A stretch of DNA of 64,000 bases from Ctenosaura bakeri (GCA_948474755.1 CAOLHI010000056.1:558001-622000); one strand, 5' to 3'; positions 47,486 to 58,299 are shown, counted from the first letter of the stretch. Program-made: numbers and translations. Notes: generated by a model from the sequence alone, not told the origin.

Positions 47486-48330
47486 ATGTTGGGAATTAGA
47501 GTTTCCCAGGGTGTTAGCCCTATTGGGAAATTCTATGAAACCTAAGACTGCAAAGAATTAGCCTTCTTTTAGCAGAGTAGCAGAAAAAGAATGCCCACAT
47601 TTCTGTGTGGCTTCTCTGATGTGAAACTGACTAAGGAACCAAAAACAAAGCAGGAAATTTCAGGTTACAAACTTTGAAAAGTTTACTAATGACTGTTACA
47701 TTTACACATACATTTGGGAAGCAACATCTTAACTAGCTAACAAATAGGTCAGGTAAGGTAGTAGCTTTGTTGTTAACTCACCATCTTCTTCATGATGGGA
47801 AGCATGATCAGAGAGGAGAAAGAGAAAGCAAAAATGGAGGAGAAGAGAGAGATCTGAGAAGGGGACTCTTTTTTATAGGACTGATGACCCAAGCAACAAA
47901 CCTGAGCCACATGATCTGATCATCTGAACACCAAAGGTATTTAAGATCACGCATTTAAATGACACAAAGGCAAATGGTGAATCTTTGACATGCAAAAGAG
48001 AAAGGAAGCCCTGTGCCAGCTATGCCCATTTGCTCTAAAAACAAGATGGGGGAAAAAGAGAATGCTGAAATTCTTCCAATAGCCAAATCAGCCAGAGAGC
48101 TCATATGGTCAACCAAACCATACCAAGCAAGGAGGGTGCAAATAAGGCAGTCTTCCCAAGATATCAGGGGGTCCTTGTGGAAGGAACCAGAAATACTTCC
48201 TGAGGCAAGGAGTTTCAAAGACCCCCTCTGCATAGTTCCACTGGGGGAACACAACTCCATCCAAAACAGGCTGAGGTTCTTGAGACAACCTTCCCATCAA
48301 CCAAAAACTTAAGTACACAGGAAACTGCCA
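47486..48330 (-). mobile_element. LTR-like interspersed repeat, copy 2
   Basis: This is the reverse-oriented relative of 2395-2990. Its end, read on the plus strand, is TGTTGGGAATTAGAG. It contains the reversed TATA region (TTTTTTATAGGACTG near 47870) and extends further on the other side to about 48330. A 4-6 bp target duplication was not found. Confidence 0.4.
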
Positions 48331-48417
48331 TATATAATGGACCAGTCCAAGTACTGGTTCCTCTCACTCAGTATTCTCAGTGGTCGCTCTCCTGGGTTTG
48401 AAGAAGGATTGTTTCCA

Positions 48418-48854
48418 GGCCCTTTTTGCATGGCAGTTTACAAGCGAAAGGGTCCTTTGAGCACCACGTAAATGTGACCTGTTGATCTGCATGACACACT
48501 CCCATTTCCGCCATGCTCAAGGCCTGCAAGCGCAGCAAATACACATTTTCTTATTTTCAGCTTTTAGCCGAAAATAAGCTGTGCTTGTGCAAGGCTCACA
48601 GGCCTGGGCCACACTCACCTGCAGTGCAGAGCCTCTGGAGCAGGGCCTGTTGTGCATCCTCTCCTCAGTGCAGCCTACAACTCCCAGGCTGCACTGCGGA
48701 AGGAAGGGGTGGGGTGGGGCTCTCGCGCGAGCAGGAAGTTGCTGCGGAGCCCAAGCAGCAGAGAAGCAGGAGGCTTGCAAGAGCCTGCCTGCCCAGGCTT
48801 TTCATGCAAGGCCCACACTCCAGCAGTGTTAGAAGGTAAGCTGAGGAAAGGGCC
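48418..48854. mobile_element. Family B GC-rich MITE, copy 1
   Basis: The ends are GGCCCTTTTTGCA and GGAAAGGGCC. It carries the conserved internal word AGCCTACAACTCCCAGGCTG and a short palindrome TTTTAGCCGAAAAT. It is decayed, with flanks CCA and CTA. Confidence 0.7.
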
Positions 48855-48861
48855 CTAGTCT

Positions 48862-48965
48862 TGCCTGGAGATCCATGTTGTTTCTACTTGGTGGTCTCTA
48901 ATCTAAGTACTAACAAGGACTAACCTTTCTTAGTCTACAAAATCAGATAAGATTAGGTATGTTTG
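48862..48965 (-). mobile_element. 5S rRNA-derived SINE fragment
   Basis: The words CTAATCTAAGTACTAACAAG and ACAAAATCAGATAAGATTAGG match the reversed 5S-like head with decay. Confidence 0.5.
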
Positions 48966-49654
48966 TTGGTGTCAAGCCCTGCTTCCAGAGCGTGGACTCC
49001 GACTCAGTCTGAAGCGGAGGGCACGCCAGATGCTGAAACAGAAGTCATGCCAGGAACTGCTGTACAGAGAGAGGTTACAGTGCCAGAAACAGAACAGAGG
49101 GAGGTACCAGCTTCAACAGAGTCCTACCTCTTCAGATACAGAAGAACACTTACCTAGACCCAGCTTTGCACAGCACAGGTAGCAAAGAGAGACCCAGCAT
49201 TGCTCTCTCAGAATTTATAACTGGCAACAATCAAGGAAGGCACAGCTGCACTAGGCTTTGCATCTATTTAGCTGGCGTTCTTCCCTTCCAGGAATTGTCA
49301 GAGCTTATCTGCCTAGAAGTAAGTAACTTTGTTTATGTTGGACTTTATTTATGACTCTTTGCTTACTGCCTGGAAATAAATAACAAGTTGGGTGATATTC
49401 AGTTTGTTCCAACATAAACAAAGTCCCACAGAGTTTCATAACAAGGGAGTGCCTGGAAGTAAGTAAAACGCTGGGAGTTATTCAGTTTGTTTTGTTTGTT
49501 TTATCAGCTGTGCCAGGACTGAGATAGGACAGTTAGGGAAATATAATGGTATAGGCAATTCCATGCAAAACAGACTGTATACTCAGTCCTTCAACACATT
49601 TTCCAGTGTCCAAAAGTACCTTATCTGGATTAACTATTAGCATAGAGGCCTACA

Positions 49655-49990
49655 AGCCAGCATGGTGTAGTGGTTTGAATATTAGACTATGACTCTGAGG
49701 GAAGTCACTAAGAAGGCCCTCTCTGGTGTATCTACCACATGTGCCTGGAAAGGTGATGTGACTGGTCCCCTGGAGATCATAGAGTTTTGGCAGGTTGATA
49801 TAGAGAGACACAGACCTAAGGTAAATAGGGCTTTAGAGGTCACAATCAGCACACTGAATTCTGCCTGGAAATGGACTGGTAGCCAGTGGAACTGTTACAC
49901 CAGGAGACTTATCTGCTCCTTGTAGCCCCAATCAACAATATGTCTGTAGATCTTTGGGCCAACTGAAGTTTCTGGACACCTTTCAAAGGC
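49655..49990 (+). mobile_element. Truncated SINE head and old unclassified repeat
   Basis: A Sauria head (GCCAGCATGGTGTAGTGGTT) occupies 49655-49695. The next part (49840-49990) carries ACACTGAATTCTGCCTGGAA and TTTCTGGACACC, words of a widespread old vertebrate repeat I cannot name with certainty. Confidence 0.45.
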
Positions 49991-50007
49991 AGCCCCACAA
50001 TCTTCAA

Positions 50008-50205
50008 AGGCAGTTGTTGGAAGCCTTCAAATAATTTCCGACTTATGGAGACCTTAAGATGAACCCATCACAGGGTTTTCTAGGCAAGTTTTGTTCAGAA
50101 GGAGTTTGGTTCATGTTCCAGTCTCAGGAGCAATGGAAAATAAGCTTATTCCATCTTCTACATGACATCCCTTCAAGTATTGAAAGAGGGCTATCATGTT
50201 AATTG
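50008..50205 (-). mobile_element. Sauria tail fragment followed by CR1 fragment
   Basis: Positions 50008-50120 are a reversed Sauria tail (TTTCCGACTTATGGAGACCT). Positions 50112-50205 are a CR1 fragment (CATGACATCCCTTCAAGTAT). Confidence 0.6.
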
Positions 50206-50391
50206 TCAGCCTTCCAACTCTGGAAGGTTGCACAGTTGCAACTCCTGACCTCAATCCCATTGTTTGCCTCAATTAGAGCTGGCCCACTGAAGAGCTGGGA
50301 TTTAAATAAGTGTTAATTTACCATTCAACAATTGATTCAGTGGGTCTGCTTCAGGTGGGAATAGCAACTGGATTTAAACATAAGCATGTAA

Positions 50392-50735
50392 TTGAAATGG
50401 TTTCTGTGTACCTTCAAGTCATTTCTGACCTATTGTGAACCTGTTGTGGGCTTTTCTTGGCAAGATTTGTTCAGAGGGGGATTTGCTTCTCCCTTCTTCT
50501 GAGACTGAGAGTGTGTGTGACCTGTCCAAGATCACCCAGTGAGTTTTCATGGCCAAACGGGGATTTGAATCTTGGGCCATTTCCACACTCAACTGTTATA
50601 GCGCTATTATTCCACTTTCAGCGTCCTATGGAGTTCTGGGGTTTGCAGTTTAGGGAGGGACCTCAGTGTGGAAATGGCCTTGGCCTTCAGGGTTCTAGTC
50701 CGACATCCAAAAAATTACAACACACTGGCTTCTTT
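50392..50735 (-). mobile_element. Sauria-type SINE interrupted by a MITE
   Basis: The reversed SINE runs 50392-50574 and resumes at 50680-50735. Removing 50575-50679 and one TTG restores GAATCTTGGCCTTCAG, close to the family consensus. Confidence 0.8.
50575..50679. mobile_element. Family A MITE, truncated, copy 13, inside SINE
   Basis: The left arm is complete and the right arm is reduced to its last 15 or so bases (CAGTGTGGAAATGGCC). TTG flanks both sides (50572-50574 and 50680-50682). Because both ends and the duplication survive, the central loss probably occurred before or during transposition. Confidence 0.8.
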
Positions 50736-51105
50736 AAAAACAAACAAAAAGTGTTACAGCAATTCAAATGGGATGCAACCAAGGCATGAGACAGTGTGGC
50801 CATGTCAGACATCTCCAGGAACCTGCTCAGTCTCTATCACCAAGCACTGATAGTGAACAACTGTGGCTGATGAGTAATGTAACATGCTTAATGACATCAC
50901 CAGGGACTGCCTATAAGTCTCAGGTTTGGATCCTGAAATCACCAGGCCTGGAATGATCCTCACTTGGCATCTGAGGGTACATCTGGTAAAAACATGGGGC
51001 AGGACATTCTTGGTGGCTGCTCCCCGTTTCTGCAATTCCCTTCCTAGACAGGCTAGGCTGGCCCCCCTTTATGGAGTCCTTCCAGAAGCATGTGAAGACC
51101 TTTTT

Positions 51106-51307
51106 GGGCATTTCTGCATTGCACTGTTCTGGTGCTATTATTCCACTTTCAACATCCTATGGAATCCTGTGGTTTGCAGTTTAGGGAGGGGTTTTTAGAA
51201 TTCTCAGCCAGAGAGCTCTTTGGCCTCAGTAAACTACAAACTCCAGAATTCCACAGGATGTTGAAAGTGGAATCATAGCACCATAACTGTGTAGGGCGGA
51301 AAGGCCC
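51106..51307. mobile_element. Family A MITE, long subtype, copy 14
   Basis: The left end is GGGCATTTCTGCATT and the right end GGGCGGAAAGGCCC. The standard long-subtype centre is present. Confidence 0.8.
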
Positions 51308-51311
51308 TTAG

Positions 51312-51920
51312 AGAATTGGGTATGTTTAGCCTGGAGAGGAGAAGACTGAGAGGTGACATGATGTTTGTGCGTGTTTGTGCATATGTCTTCAAGTTACTTG
51401 TCAACTTATGGTGAACCTGTGAATATCAGAGGCTTTTGTTAGATAAGGAATACCAGTTCCTTTCTCTGAAATATAGCCTATGGCACCTGGAATTCATTTG
51501 TAGTCGCCTATCCAAGTACTAGCCAGAGTATTAACCCAGCCTACCTTCCAAGATCAGGTGGAATCTGGTGTCTTTCTGGTATTTAGGCCCCCAGGGGCCA
51601 TGATGGCTGTCTTTAAATACCTGAAAGGATGTCATGTAGAAGATGGAGCAAGTTTGTTTTCTGCTGCTTCAGAGACTACAAAATGAACCAATGGATTCAA
51701 ATTAAAGAAAAGAGATTCCACTTAAACATCAGGAAGAAATTCTTTAGTGTAAGAATGGCCTCTTTGGAGGACAGTGCACTCTCCGTCTTTGGAGGTCTTT
51801 AAACAGAGGTTGAATGGACGTCTTTCAAGAGTTCCTCAGTTGTATGTACCTTAATAGCAGGAGCCTGAATTAGATGGTTCTTGGAATCTCTTCCAACTCT
51901 GAGATTTTGTGTTTCTTTGA
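51312..51920 (+). mobile_element. CR1 LINE 3' part split by a 5S SINE
   Basis: CR1 starts at AGAATTGGGTATGTTTAGCC, breaks near 51362 and resumes at 51598 with ATGATGGCTGTCTTTAAATA. It ends near GGAATCTCTTCCAACTCTGA. Confidence 0.8.
51362..51597 (-). mobile_element. 5S rRNA-derived SINE inside CR1
   Basis: The reversed 5S-like head lies at 51500-51585 (GCCTATCCAAGTACTAGCC and CCTTCCAAGATCAGG), with the tail at the left. It sits within CR1 and so is younger than it. An ATGATG word occurs at both junctions and may be a target duplication. Confidence 0.75.
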
Positions 51921-52135
51921 TATTCCTTTGGAGGTTGCAGAAGCAGAGTTGAACATATGCTACCATTGCACATATGGTACCACTGCAGATTGTGCATTGC
52001 TCATTGCAATTGTGCATTTCACATTGGTTTGCATATTCAGTTCTGTGGTGCTGCAGTTCTCTAAGGCACGATAATTGTGTAACCCTATAAATGTTAAGTT
52101 ATGCTCCATCTCCTTGATGTAGGGTCTTGGCTGAT
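51920..52135 (-). repeat. Unclassified interspersed repeat, copy 3
   Basis: Read on the minus strand it contains AGAACTGCAGCACCACAGAA and GAGCAATGCACAATCTGCAG, matching 1040-1200. A further AAGACCCTACATCAAGGAG end resembles the copies at 38975 and 53450. Confidence 0.4.
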
Positions 52136-52627
52136 AGTCTGAAATACCTAGAGGTCCACATGTTGAGGAAGGATGCCTGAACTGAAATGTTGGTGGAGGC
52201 TGTTCACGGAGAAGACAAGCATCCACAGCTCATGGCTGCCTTCCCAATAAGCTTGCGGTAAGTATAGTTTTCAGAGCCAGACAAGGAATCCTGAGGAAGT
52301 TGGGCTAACTGCCAAAGGTCAATGAATGTGGGCACCACAGGTCATGAGAACTTGCCCTCACCAACAGATAGACTCAGCACATTCACTTTTTCACACACAG
52401 GGAAATGTCATCCTAGAGATGAGGAGCAGGATTTTTAATAAATCCTTGTGCTTTGGAGCTGCATGCCATAGCTTAGTGGTGGTGGGGGTGTGTTTTGCTT
52501 CAATATAAAGGAAGGTTGTGCTTTGGATTTGGCTGGATCTTGGATTAAATCAGGCCAATTCAGACAGAACTGAGAAATATCTTAGTTGAAGTGGAACTCT
52601 TCTGAAGTGGACTGGATTCAGATCTAA
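52136..52627. other. Non-coding, no recognised feature
   Basis: Nothing is recognised in this stretch. Confidence 0.4.
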
Positions 52628-52813
52628 GGGCCTTTCCACACTACCCTGTTATAGTGCTATCATTCTACTTTCAACATCCAATGGAATCGTGGTGTTAGCA
52701 GTTTAGGGAGTGACCTTTAGAATTCTCAGCCAGAGTAAACTACAAACTCCAGAACTCCACAGGATGTGAAAAATGGAATAATAGCACTATAACAGTGTAG
52801 GGCTGAAAGGCCC
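52628..52813. mobile_element. Family A MITE, long subtype, copy 15
   Basis: TAA flanks both ends (52625-52627 and 52814-52816). The centre lacks the GAGCTCTTTGGCCTC part of other long copies. Confidence 0.85.
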
Positions 52814-52816
52814 TAA

Positions 52817-53463
52817 GTGAATGTTAGTTATTTGGATTTGAGGCTGCAGAGAACCAGACAGAGTATTTTTTTTAAAGATATCTTTCAAAGCCTTCCATAT
52901 AAAGCAAAGATATTGAAAGGGAGGAGAAGGCGAGTGGAGGGGTTTCATTTTTGATTGACACCTCTAGTTTCTAAGCACAGTACATGGTTTTATCAGAGCC
53001 TTTCAATCCTAGTGCTTTGGGGACCACATGTGAAGTCTCCACCCGCCCTAAGGCATTGCATCTTTCTTCCTGAAAAATTTTCCAGGTTTCTTAACTAGGG
53101 ATACCTCTACTAGGTATGCTGTTTTCATAATAATTAGCTATAAAGAAAAAAAAATCCCCTAGGGAGATCATGTATACTCTCTTTTGAATACACATCTACT
53201 GTATAGACTGTTTTTACACAAAGCTCCCTGAACCTATTCTTCTGACATAAGGCAAGTTTGATTCCTTGTGGGGCAAAACTATACTTTCAAATTTTGTCCA
53301 GTTCTGTCAAGTTTTCTTTTCTAAAAAAAGACTTGGCCAGTTTCCTTTTAAGAAAACAAATATGCAAAGATACTCAGCACGTGCACAGTTTGCAATTTGT
53401 CTGCAATTTCGTCAGGGCAATCCCCTTCTAAGGAGCTAGGCACTGCTTGAGATCCTACATCAA
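52817..53463. other. Non-coding, no recognised feature
   Basis: No gene is seen. The end (53445-53463) carries the GATCCTACATCAAG word of the unclassified repeat. Confidence 0.4.
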
Positions 53464-53605
53464 GGCTATTTCCACACTAGACTGTTATAGTGCTATTATT
53501 CTACTTTCAACATCCTATGGAATCCTGGGGTTTGCAGTTTAGGGAGGGGCCTTTGAGGTTGAAAGCGGAATCATAGCACTATAACAGTCTAGTGCAGAAA
53601 TGGCC
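53464..53605. mobile_element. Family A MITE, partly deleted, copy 16
   Basis: The left arm is complete. The right arm keeps only GGTTGAAAGCGGAATC through GCAGAAATGGCC. It splits the unclassified repeat (words at 53445-53463 and 53608-53630). Confidence 0.8.
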
Positions 53606-53760
53606 CACAACTACCTAGTATAAATCTCTGTGTTGCAAGTCATGCCCCAATGGCCCTACGCGTGCCCTGTGTTGAATGCGCAGTGCCACACACACAACGT
53701 AACATGCATTCATCTGAGCAATGCACTGCAGGCACTATTTTGCTTTGGCAGTCTTGAACT
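53606..53760 (+). repeat. Unclassified interspersed repeat, copy 4
   Basis: The words TAGTATAAATCTCTG and GAGCAATGCACTGCAG relate it to 38975 and 51920. Confidence 0.3.
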
Positions 53761-53794
53761 GTGGTAGTCTTGAACTTTGGCAGTCTTGAACTGT

Positions 53795-53886
53795 GGTCAT
53801 TTCTGCACTAGAGTGTTATAGCACTATGATTCCACTTTCAACATCCTATGGAGCCCTGGGGTTTGCAGTTTAGGGAGGGGCCGGCC
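53795..53886. mobile_element. Family A MITE, left half only, copy 17
   Basis: It runs from the GGTCATTTCTGCAC end to the centre GGGGCCGGCC and then stops. The right arm is absent. Confidence 0.75.
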
Positions 53887-54545
53887 TCACAGATCTCACA
53901 GATTTATTTGTGAGGTTCTCCAACCTATGCCCCCCCGCACCTAAGGTGCTTCTTTTCCAGGGGCTCCCCTCTCCGTGATATGCAGCTCTTTAAGAGCTTG
54001 CCTCTAGTTCTCCTCATCCTATTCCACCAGCTGCTGCCTGACCAGCTAAGAACGGCTCACATCTGATTTCTCAGCTCCACAAACCCACTCCTGATGTCCC
54101 CCTGCAACCCAAGGAAGGAAAGGGACAAGAGAGAGGAAATACAGGGCCACCAAGCTGACCCCCACTTTCCCTCTCCTTTTTCTGATCTGGTTTGGACCCT
54201 GGGTGCCTGGTCTTCTCACCATGCCTCAGCCCAAAGACACATGCACATTTTGATGTTTGCGATTTTTCCACTTTTTCAAAGGTCTTGTGTCCTAACCCTA
54301 GTGAACGTGGAGGGCCAACTGTATTATTCAATATGAGCAATATAGGCTCATGAAATATGGTCAGGTCATCCTTGTGTAAATAAACAAGAACCTTTTGAGC
54401 TGTCTCGGAGATCACTTGAAGGTTTCTTCCAAAATGCATCCAAGGTGGACATTTTCTTTTAGCAGCCTTCGCTTTTCTCATGACTCCCGTTTTGACAGCC
54501 AAGCCTATAGATCTATGCTTGTTAACTTTTTGGGGCAGGGAGGTA
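53887..54545. other. Non-coding, no recognised feature
   Basis: A minus-strand frame of 169 codons (54071-54580) has no family signature and runs into CR1 at its upstream end. I see no gene. Confidence 0.4.
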
Positions 54546-55022
54546 GAATCATAGCATTGTAGAATTGGAAGGGACCACAAGGGCCATCCAGTTCAACTCC
54601 CTGCCATACAGGAATACACCATCAAAGCATTCCCAACAGATGGCTCCAACATTTGTCTAAAAATCTCCAACGAAGGATCCACCATACCCCCACACAGTGC
54701 ATTCCACTGTCAGACTGCTCTTACCATCAGAAAGCTCTTCCTAATGTTTAGACGGAATCTGTTTTCCTGAAGTTTGAGTCCATTGCTCCATGTCCTAGTC
54801 TCTGGAGCAGCAGAAAATAGGCTTCTCCCATCTTCCATATGACATCCCTTCAAACATTTAAACACAGCTATCATGTCGCCTTTTAACCTTCACTCCTCCA
54901 GGTTAAACACACCCAGCTCCCTAAACCGCTTCTCATAGGGCTTGATGGTTTCCAGGCCTTCTACCATTTTGTCACCCTCCTCTGGACACAGTCCAGCTTG
55001 TCAATATACTTCTCGAAGTGCG
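54546..55022 (-). mobile_element. CR1 LINE 3' part
   Basis: The reversed CR1 runs from ATCATAGCATTGTAGAATTG to TTGTCAATATACTTCTCGAA. The L1 insertion interrupts it at its 5' side. Confidence 0.85.
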
Positions 55023-55035
55023 TTAAATGACTATT

Positions 55036-55711
55036 TTAAAATCCTCCTCATTTATTAGCCCAAGTCACTCAGGAAATATTGCACCAGGAGAAGTATGAAG
55101 AAACAGTTAAAGCAGTAATGATCTCTTGGGCACAGAATATTGGTCATACAATCCAACTGGACTCTTGGGAGCAGAGTTGGAAAAAGACAAATAAATTTAT
55201 GGTTGCCCAGAATCTAAAAGAGAATTATTACAAGATGTTTTATAGATGGTATTTGACACCAGATAAATTACAAAAGATTTACAATACAGGTACTGGGCTT
55301 TGCTGGAAATGTCTAAGAGAGGTGGGTACAATATATCATATGTGGTGGACATGTCCAAAGGTTAAGAAATATTGGACTGAGATACATAACAGGATTTGTA
55401 AAATATTGAAGCTACAGTTTCCTATGATTCCTGAAATGTATTTGTTAAATATGACAGATTTAGTAGACGGTATGAATATAAAGAAACATTGGAGATTACT
55501 ATTATATATGATAGCAACAGCACGTATTGAATATTCAAAGGTATGGAAAACACAGCAAATACCTACAATAGAACAATGGTGGGGAACCTTTATTGAAAAT
55601 AAAAACGCTGATATAGTCTCTCAAAGATTGAAAGGGAAATCAGATGATGAAATCCAGAAAGAATGGCAAATTGTAGGTGATTGCTGGGTGACCTTTGATA
55701 GAAGTCTATAA
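55036..55711 (+). pseudogene. L1 ORF2 C-terminal fragment
   Basis: An open frame of 210 codons from the ATG at 55079, with related frame just upstream, encodes the C-terminal region of an L1 ORF2 protein. The visible signature is FYRWYLTPDKLQKIY followed by a cysteine-rich knuckle, CWKCLREVGTIYHMWWTCPK (Cys-x2-Cys...His-x4-Cys). It has no internal stop and ends naturally at 55711. Endonuclease and reverse transcriptase are missing, so this is a truncated, presumably dead copy. The intact frame suggests it is not very old. Confidence 0.85.
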
Positions 55712-55843
55712 TTCATGGTATTATGTGGAAAAATTTATTGTGGTGATTATGGTGAATATCATGAAGCTCTAATATGGAAAGTGAAATGCAATGAACCAAC
55801 ATGTAAAATAGTTGAAAAAAATGCAATACAACGATATAACTAT

Positions 55844-56246
55844 GGCCCTTTTTGCATGCTTTTTTTTTTTGCACGAGCGCCCCTTGAGCGTCGCGTGAGT
55901 GCGAGCGGCGCTCCGTATGACACACTCCCCCTCACACAATGCTCACGAGGCTGAAGCAGGGCGTGCGCGCATGTTTTGATTTTCGGCTTTAAGCCAAAAA
56001 TGCCCCGTGCTCCCGCAATGCTCACGGTGCCCTCACACACTTACCTGTGTGCGGTGTGCGAGCAGGGGCGGTCGCGCTTCCTTCCCCTCACGCAGCCTAC
56101 AACTCCCAGACTGCACTGCGGAAGAAAGGGGCGGGGAGCTCGTGCAACGGTTGTGCTAGAAGGAAGGGATGCGAGAGGCAAAAAGGGCTGTCGTGAGCAG
56201 CTCGCATGAGTGGCTGCTAGCGCGAGCGCTGCTCCCCGCTGCCGCG

Positions 56247-56304
<58 letters not shown>

Positions 56305-56826
56305 TTTATTTTTATCCCACCTCTCCCAGTGGATCGAGGCGGCATTACAGGAATATATAAATACATTAAAACATTAAAATGTACCCCATCCTCTCCACCC
56401 ACCAACCCTTCTATCCCCCTAAAACACATTAATTATTAAAACAAATTAAAAACAAAATTAAAAACAAAAGGACAATTGATGAGAGGTGGTGGAACACTAG
56501 TCTGGGATGGCCTGTCGGAAGACAACAGTCTTGACTGCTTTTTTAAAACAGTCAAGACTGGTAATGTGCCGGGTCTCTTCCGGCAGGCCATTCCATAACT
56601 TGGGAGCGATAGAAGAGAAGGTCCTCTGGGTAACCGCGGCCAACCTAGTTCTTCCCAGAGGACCTTAATGTGCGGGGTGGATTATATGGGAGAAGGCGAT
56701 CCCGCAGGAAGGCTGGCCTCAAGCCATGAAGGGCTTTAAAGGTAAAAACCAACACCTTGTACTGTGCCCAGAAACTAATAGGTAAGGTGCAAAAAGGGTG
56801 CGATGAGGTAAGGTGCGAAAAGGGCC
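55844..56826. mobile_element. Family B GC-rich MITE, copy 2, with nested repeat
   Basis: The ends are GGCCCTTTTTGCATGC and GCGAAAAGGGCC, with TAT on both sides (55841-55843 and 56827-56829). It carries the AGCCTACAACTCCCAGACTG word. It is enlarged by an unrelated repeat at 56246-56795. The right end has a short local duplication (GGTAAGGTGC twice). Confidence 0.8.
56246..56795 (-). mobile_element. Old interspersed repeat with TAA tract inside family B
   Basis: It starts with a TAA microsatellite (56246-56300) and TTTATCCCACCTCTCCCAGT, the reversed tail of a reptile LINE or SINE. It continues through GGTCCTCTGGGTAACCGCGG to AACACCTTGTACTGTGCCC. I cannot place the family. Confidence 0.5.
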
Positions 56827-56940
56827 TATGGTAAGAGATATTGGAAATGAAGTCTTGATCAGTTTGGAAGAATTAAGAAATAATTCATGTGAAATAGCAA
56901 TAACAAATGTTTGTTTTATGTGTGAAATTTCAATAAAATG

Positions 56941-56978
<38 letters not shown>

Positions 56979-57007
56979 TACACACATACACACACACACA
57001 CACACAC

Positions 57008-57452
57008 ACTTCTTGAAGTGCGTAGTTGGTGAGCAAGACTTAACTGCACTTTCCTTGACTTTGTGTTTTGCTATGTGTGCTCATTAAGGAATTCTGGAGG
57101 CAGCTGCTCTTTACTTTGCCTGTTGTAAGCAGGCACACACAGCTGTTGTATGTCAACTAGAGTGGAATACCAGCCTCTCCCAGATCAACCTTCATGGCAT
57201 TGTTTCACGCAAACACGTTACTGCCACTTGGCATGGAAAATCTGTTTTTGTTTCGTTTCTTTTGTAGCCCTCCTTCATCATTCTTCCAATGAAGGTGCTT
57301 TGGGGAGAGGGGGGCACCCAAACTTCCAGCAAGGCAGAAGACAAGGAGGAAAATTGGGACTGGGTGGGCATAAATAGACTTTGTATACAGGAATTTCTTT
57401 GTCAGGGAATTTGAAAATTATAGCGATCCCCTCGCTGCTTCGTCCTGACAAA
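57008..57452. other. Non-coding, no recognised feature
   Basis: Nothing is recognised in this stretch. Confidence 0.4.
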
Positions 57453-58299
57453 GGCCATTTCCACACTACACTGTTCATATAATCATAGAATCATAGAAAT
57501 GTAGAGTTGGAAGAGACCCCAGGGGGCATCCAGTCCAACCCCCTGCCATGCAGGAACACCCTCAAAGCACTCCCGACAGATGGCCATCCAGCCTCTGCTT
57601 AAAAACCTCCAAGGAAGGAGACTCCACTACACTCCGAGGCAGCAGATTCCACTGCCGGACAGCCCTGACTGTCAGGAAGTTCTTCCTGAGGTTCAGGTGG
57701 AATCTCCTTTCCTGCAGCTTGAATCCATTGCTCCTTGTTCTGGTCTCTGGAGCAGCAGAAAAAAAGCCCTCTCCTTCCTCTACATGGCATCCCTTCAAAT
57801 ATTTAAACATGGCTATCATGTCCCCTCTTAACCTTCTCTTCTGCAAACTAAACATCCCCAGCTCTCTAAGTCTATCCCCATAGGGCATGGTTTCCAGGCC
57901 TCTCACCATTTTGGTCGCCCTCCTCTGGGCACATTCCAGCTTGTCAATATCCCTCTTGAATTGGGGTGCCCAGAACTGGACACAGTATTCAAGATGGGGT
58001 CTAACCAAAGCAGAGTAGAGTGGTACCAGTACCTCCCTCGATCTAGACACCATACTCCTATTGATGCAGCCAAGAATTGCATTGGCTTTCTTGGCTGCGG
58101 CATCACACTGCTGACTCATGTTCAGCTTGTGGTCTATGAAGTGCTATTATTCCATTTTCCATCTCCTGTGGAATTCTGAAACTCGAGAACTCTCTGGTGG
58201 AGAATTCTAAAGGCCCCTCCCTAAACTACAAACCCCAGGATTCCACAGGATGTTGAAAATGGAATAATAGCACTATAATAATGTAGTGTGGCAATGACC
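57453..58299. mobile_element. Family A MITE, copy 18, split by CR1
   Basis: The left end (GGCCATTTCCACACTACACTG) stops at 57475. The rest resumes at 58138 with GTGCTATTATTCC and ends near 58299. The long-subtype centre is present. Confidence 0.8.
57476..58137 (-). mobile_element. CR1 LINE 3' part with long open frame
   Basis: The minus-strand frame 57562-58119 (185 codons) encodes the C-terminal end of CR1 reverse transcriptase, with [42 protein letters not shown] and [15 protein letters not shown]. The 3' untranslated region and the TCTATGATTCTATGATTATA terminus follow. The frame is intact over its whole length, so this is one of the youngest CR1 copies here. It interrupts family A copy 18. 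Confidence 0.9.

Larger units (their letters stand above)
55024..57007 (+). mobile_element. L1 LINE insertion, 5'-truncated, with nested elements
   Basis: The insertion carries the end of L1 ORF2 and a 3' untranslated region with CAATAAAATGATT at 56931. It ends in TA and CA repeats at 56942-57007 rather than a plain A tail. A 16-base target duplication with one mismatch brackets it: ACTTCTCGAAGTGCGT at 55008-55023 and ACTTCTTGAAGTGCGT at 57008-57023. Family B copy 2 (55844-56826) sits in its 3' untranslated region. Confidence 0.8.

Noticed and set aside
55079..55711. Host protein-coding gene (210 codons, plus)
   Set aside because: It matches the L1 ORF2 C-terminal region and lies in a segment with L1-type target duplications.
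57562..58119. Host protein-coding gene (185 codons, minus)
   Set aside because: The sequence is the C-terminal end of a CR1 reverse transcriptase with a CR1 3' terminus.
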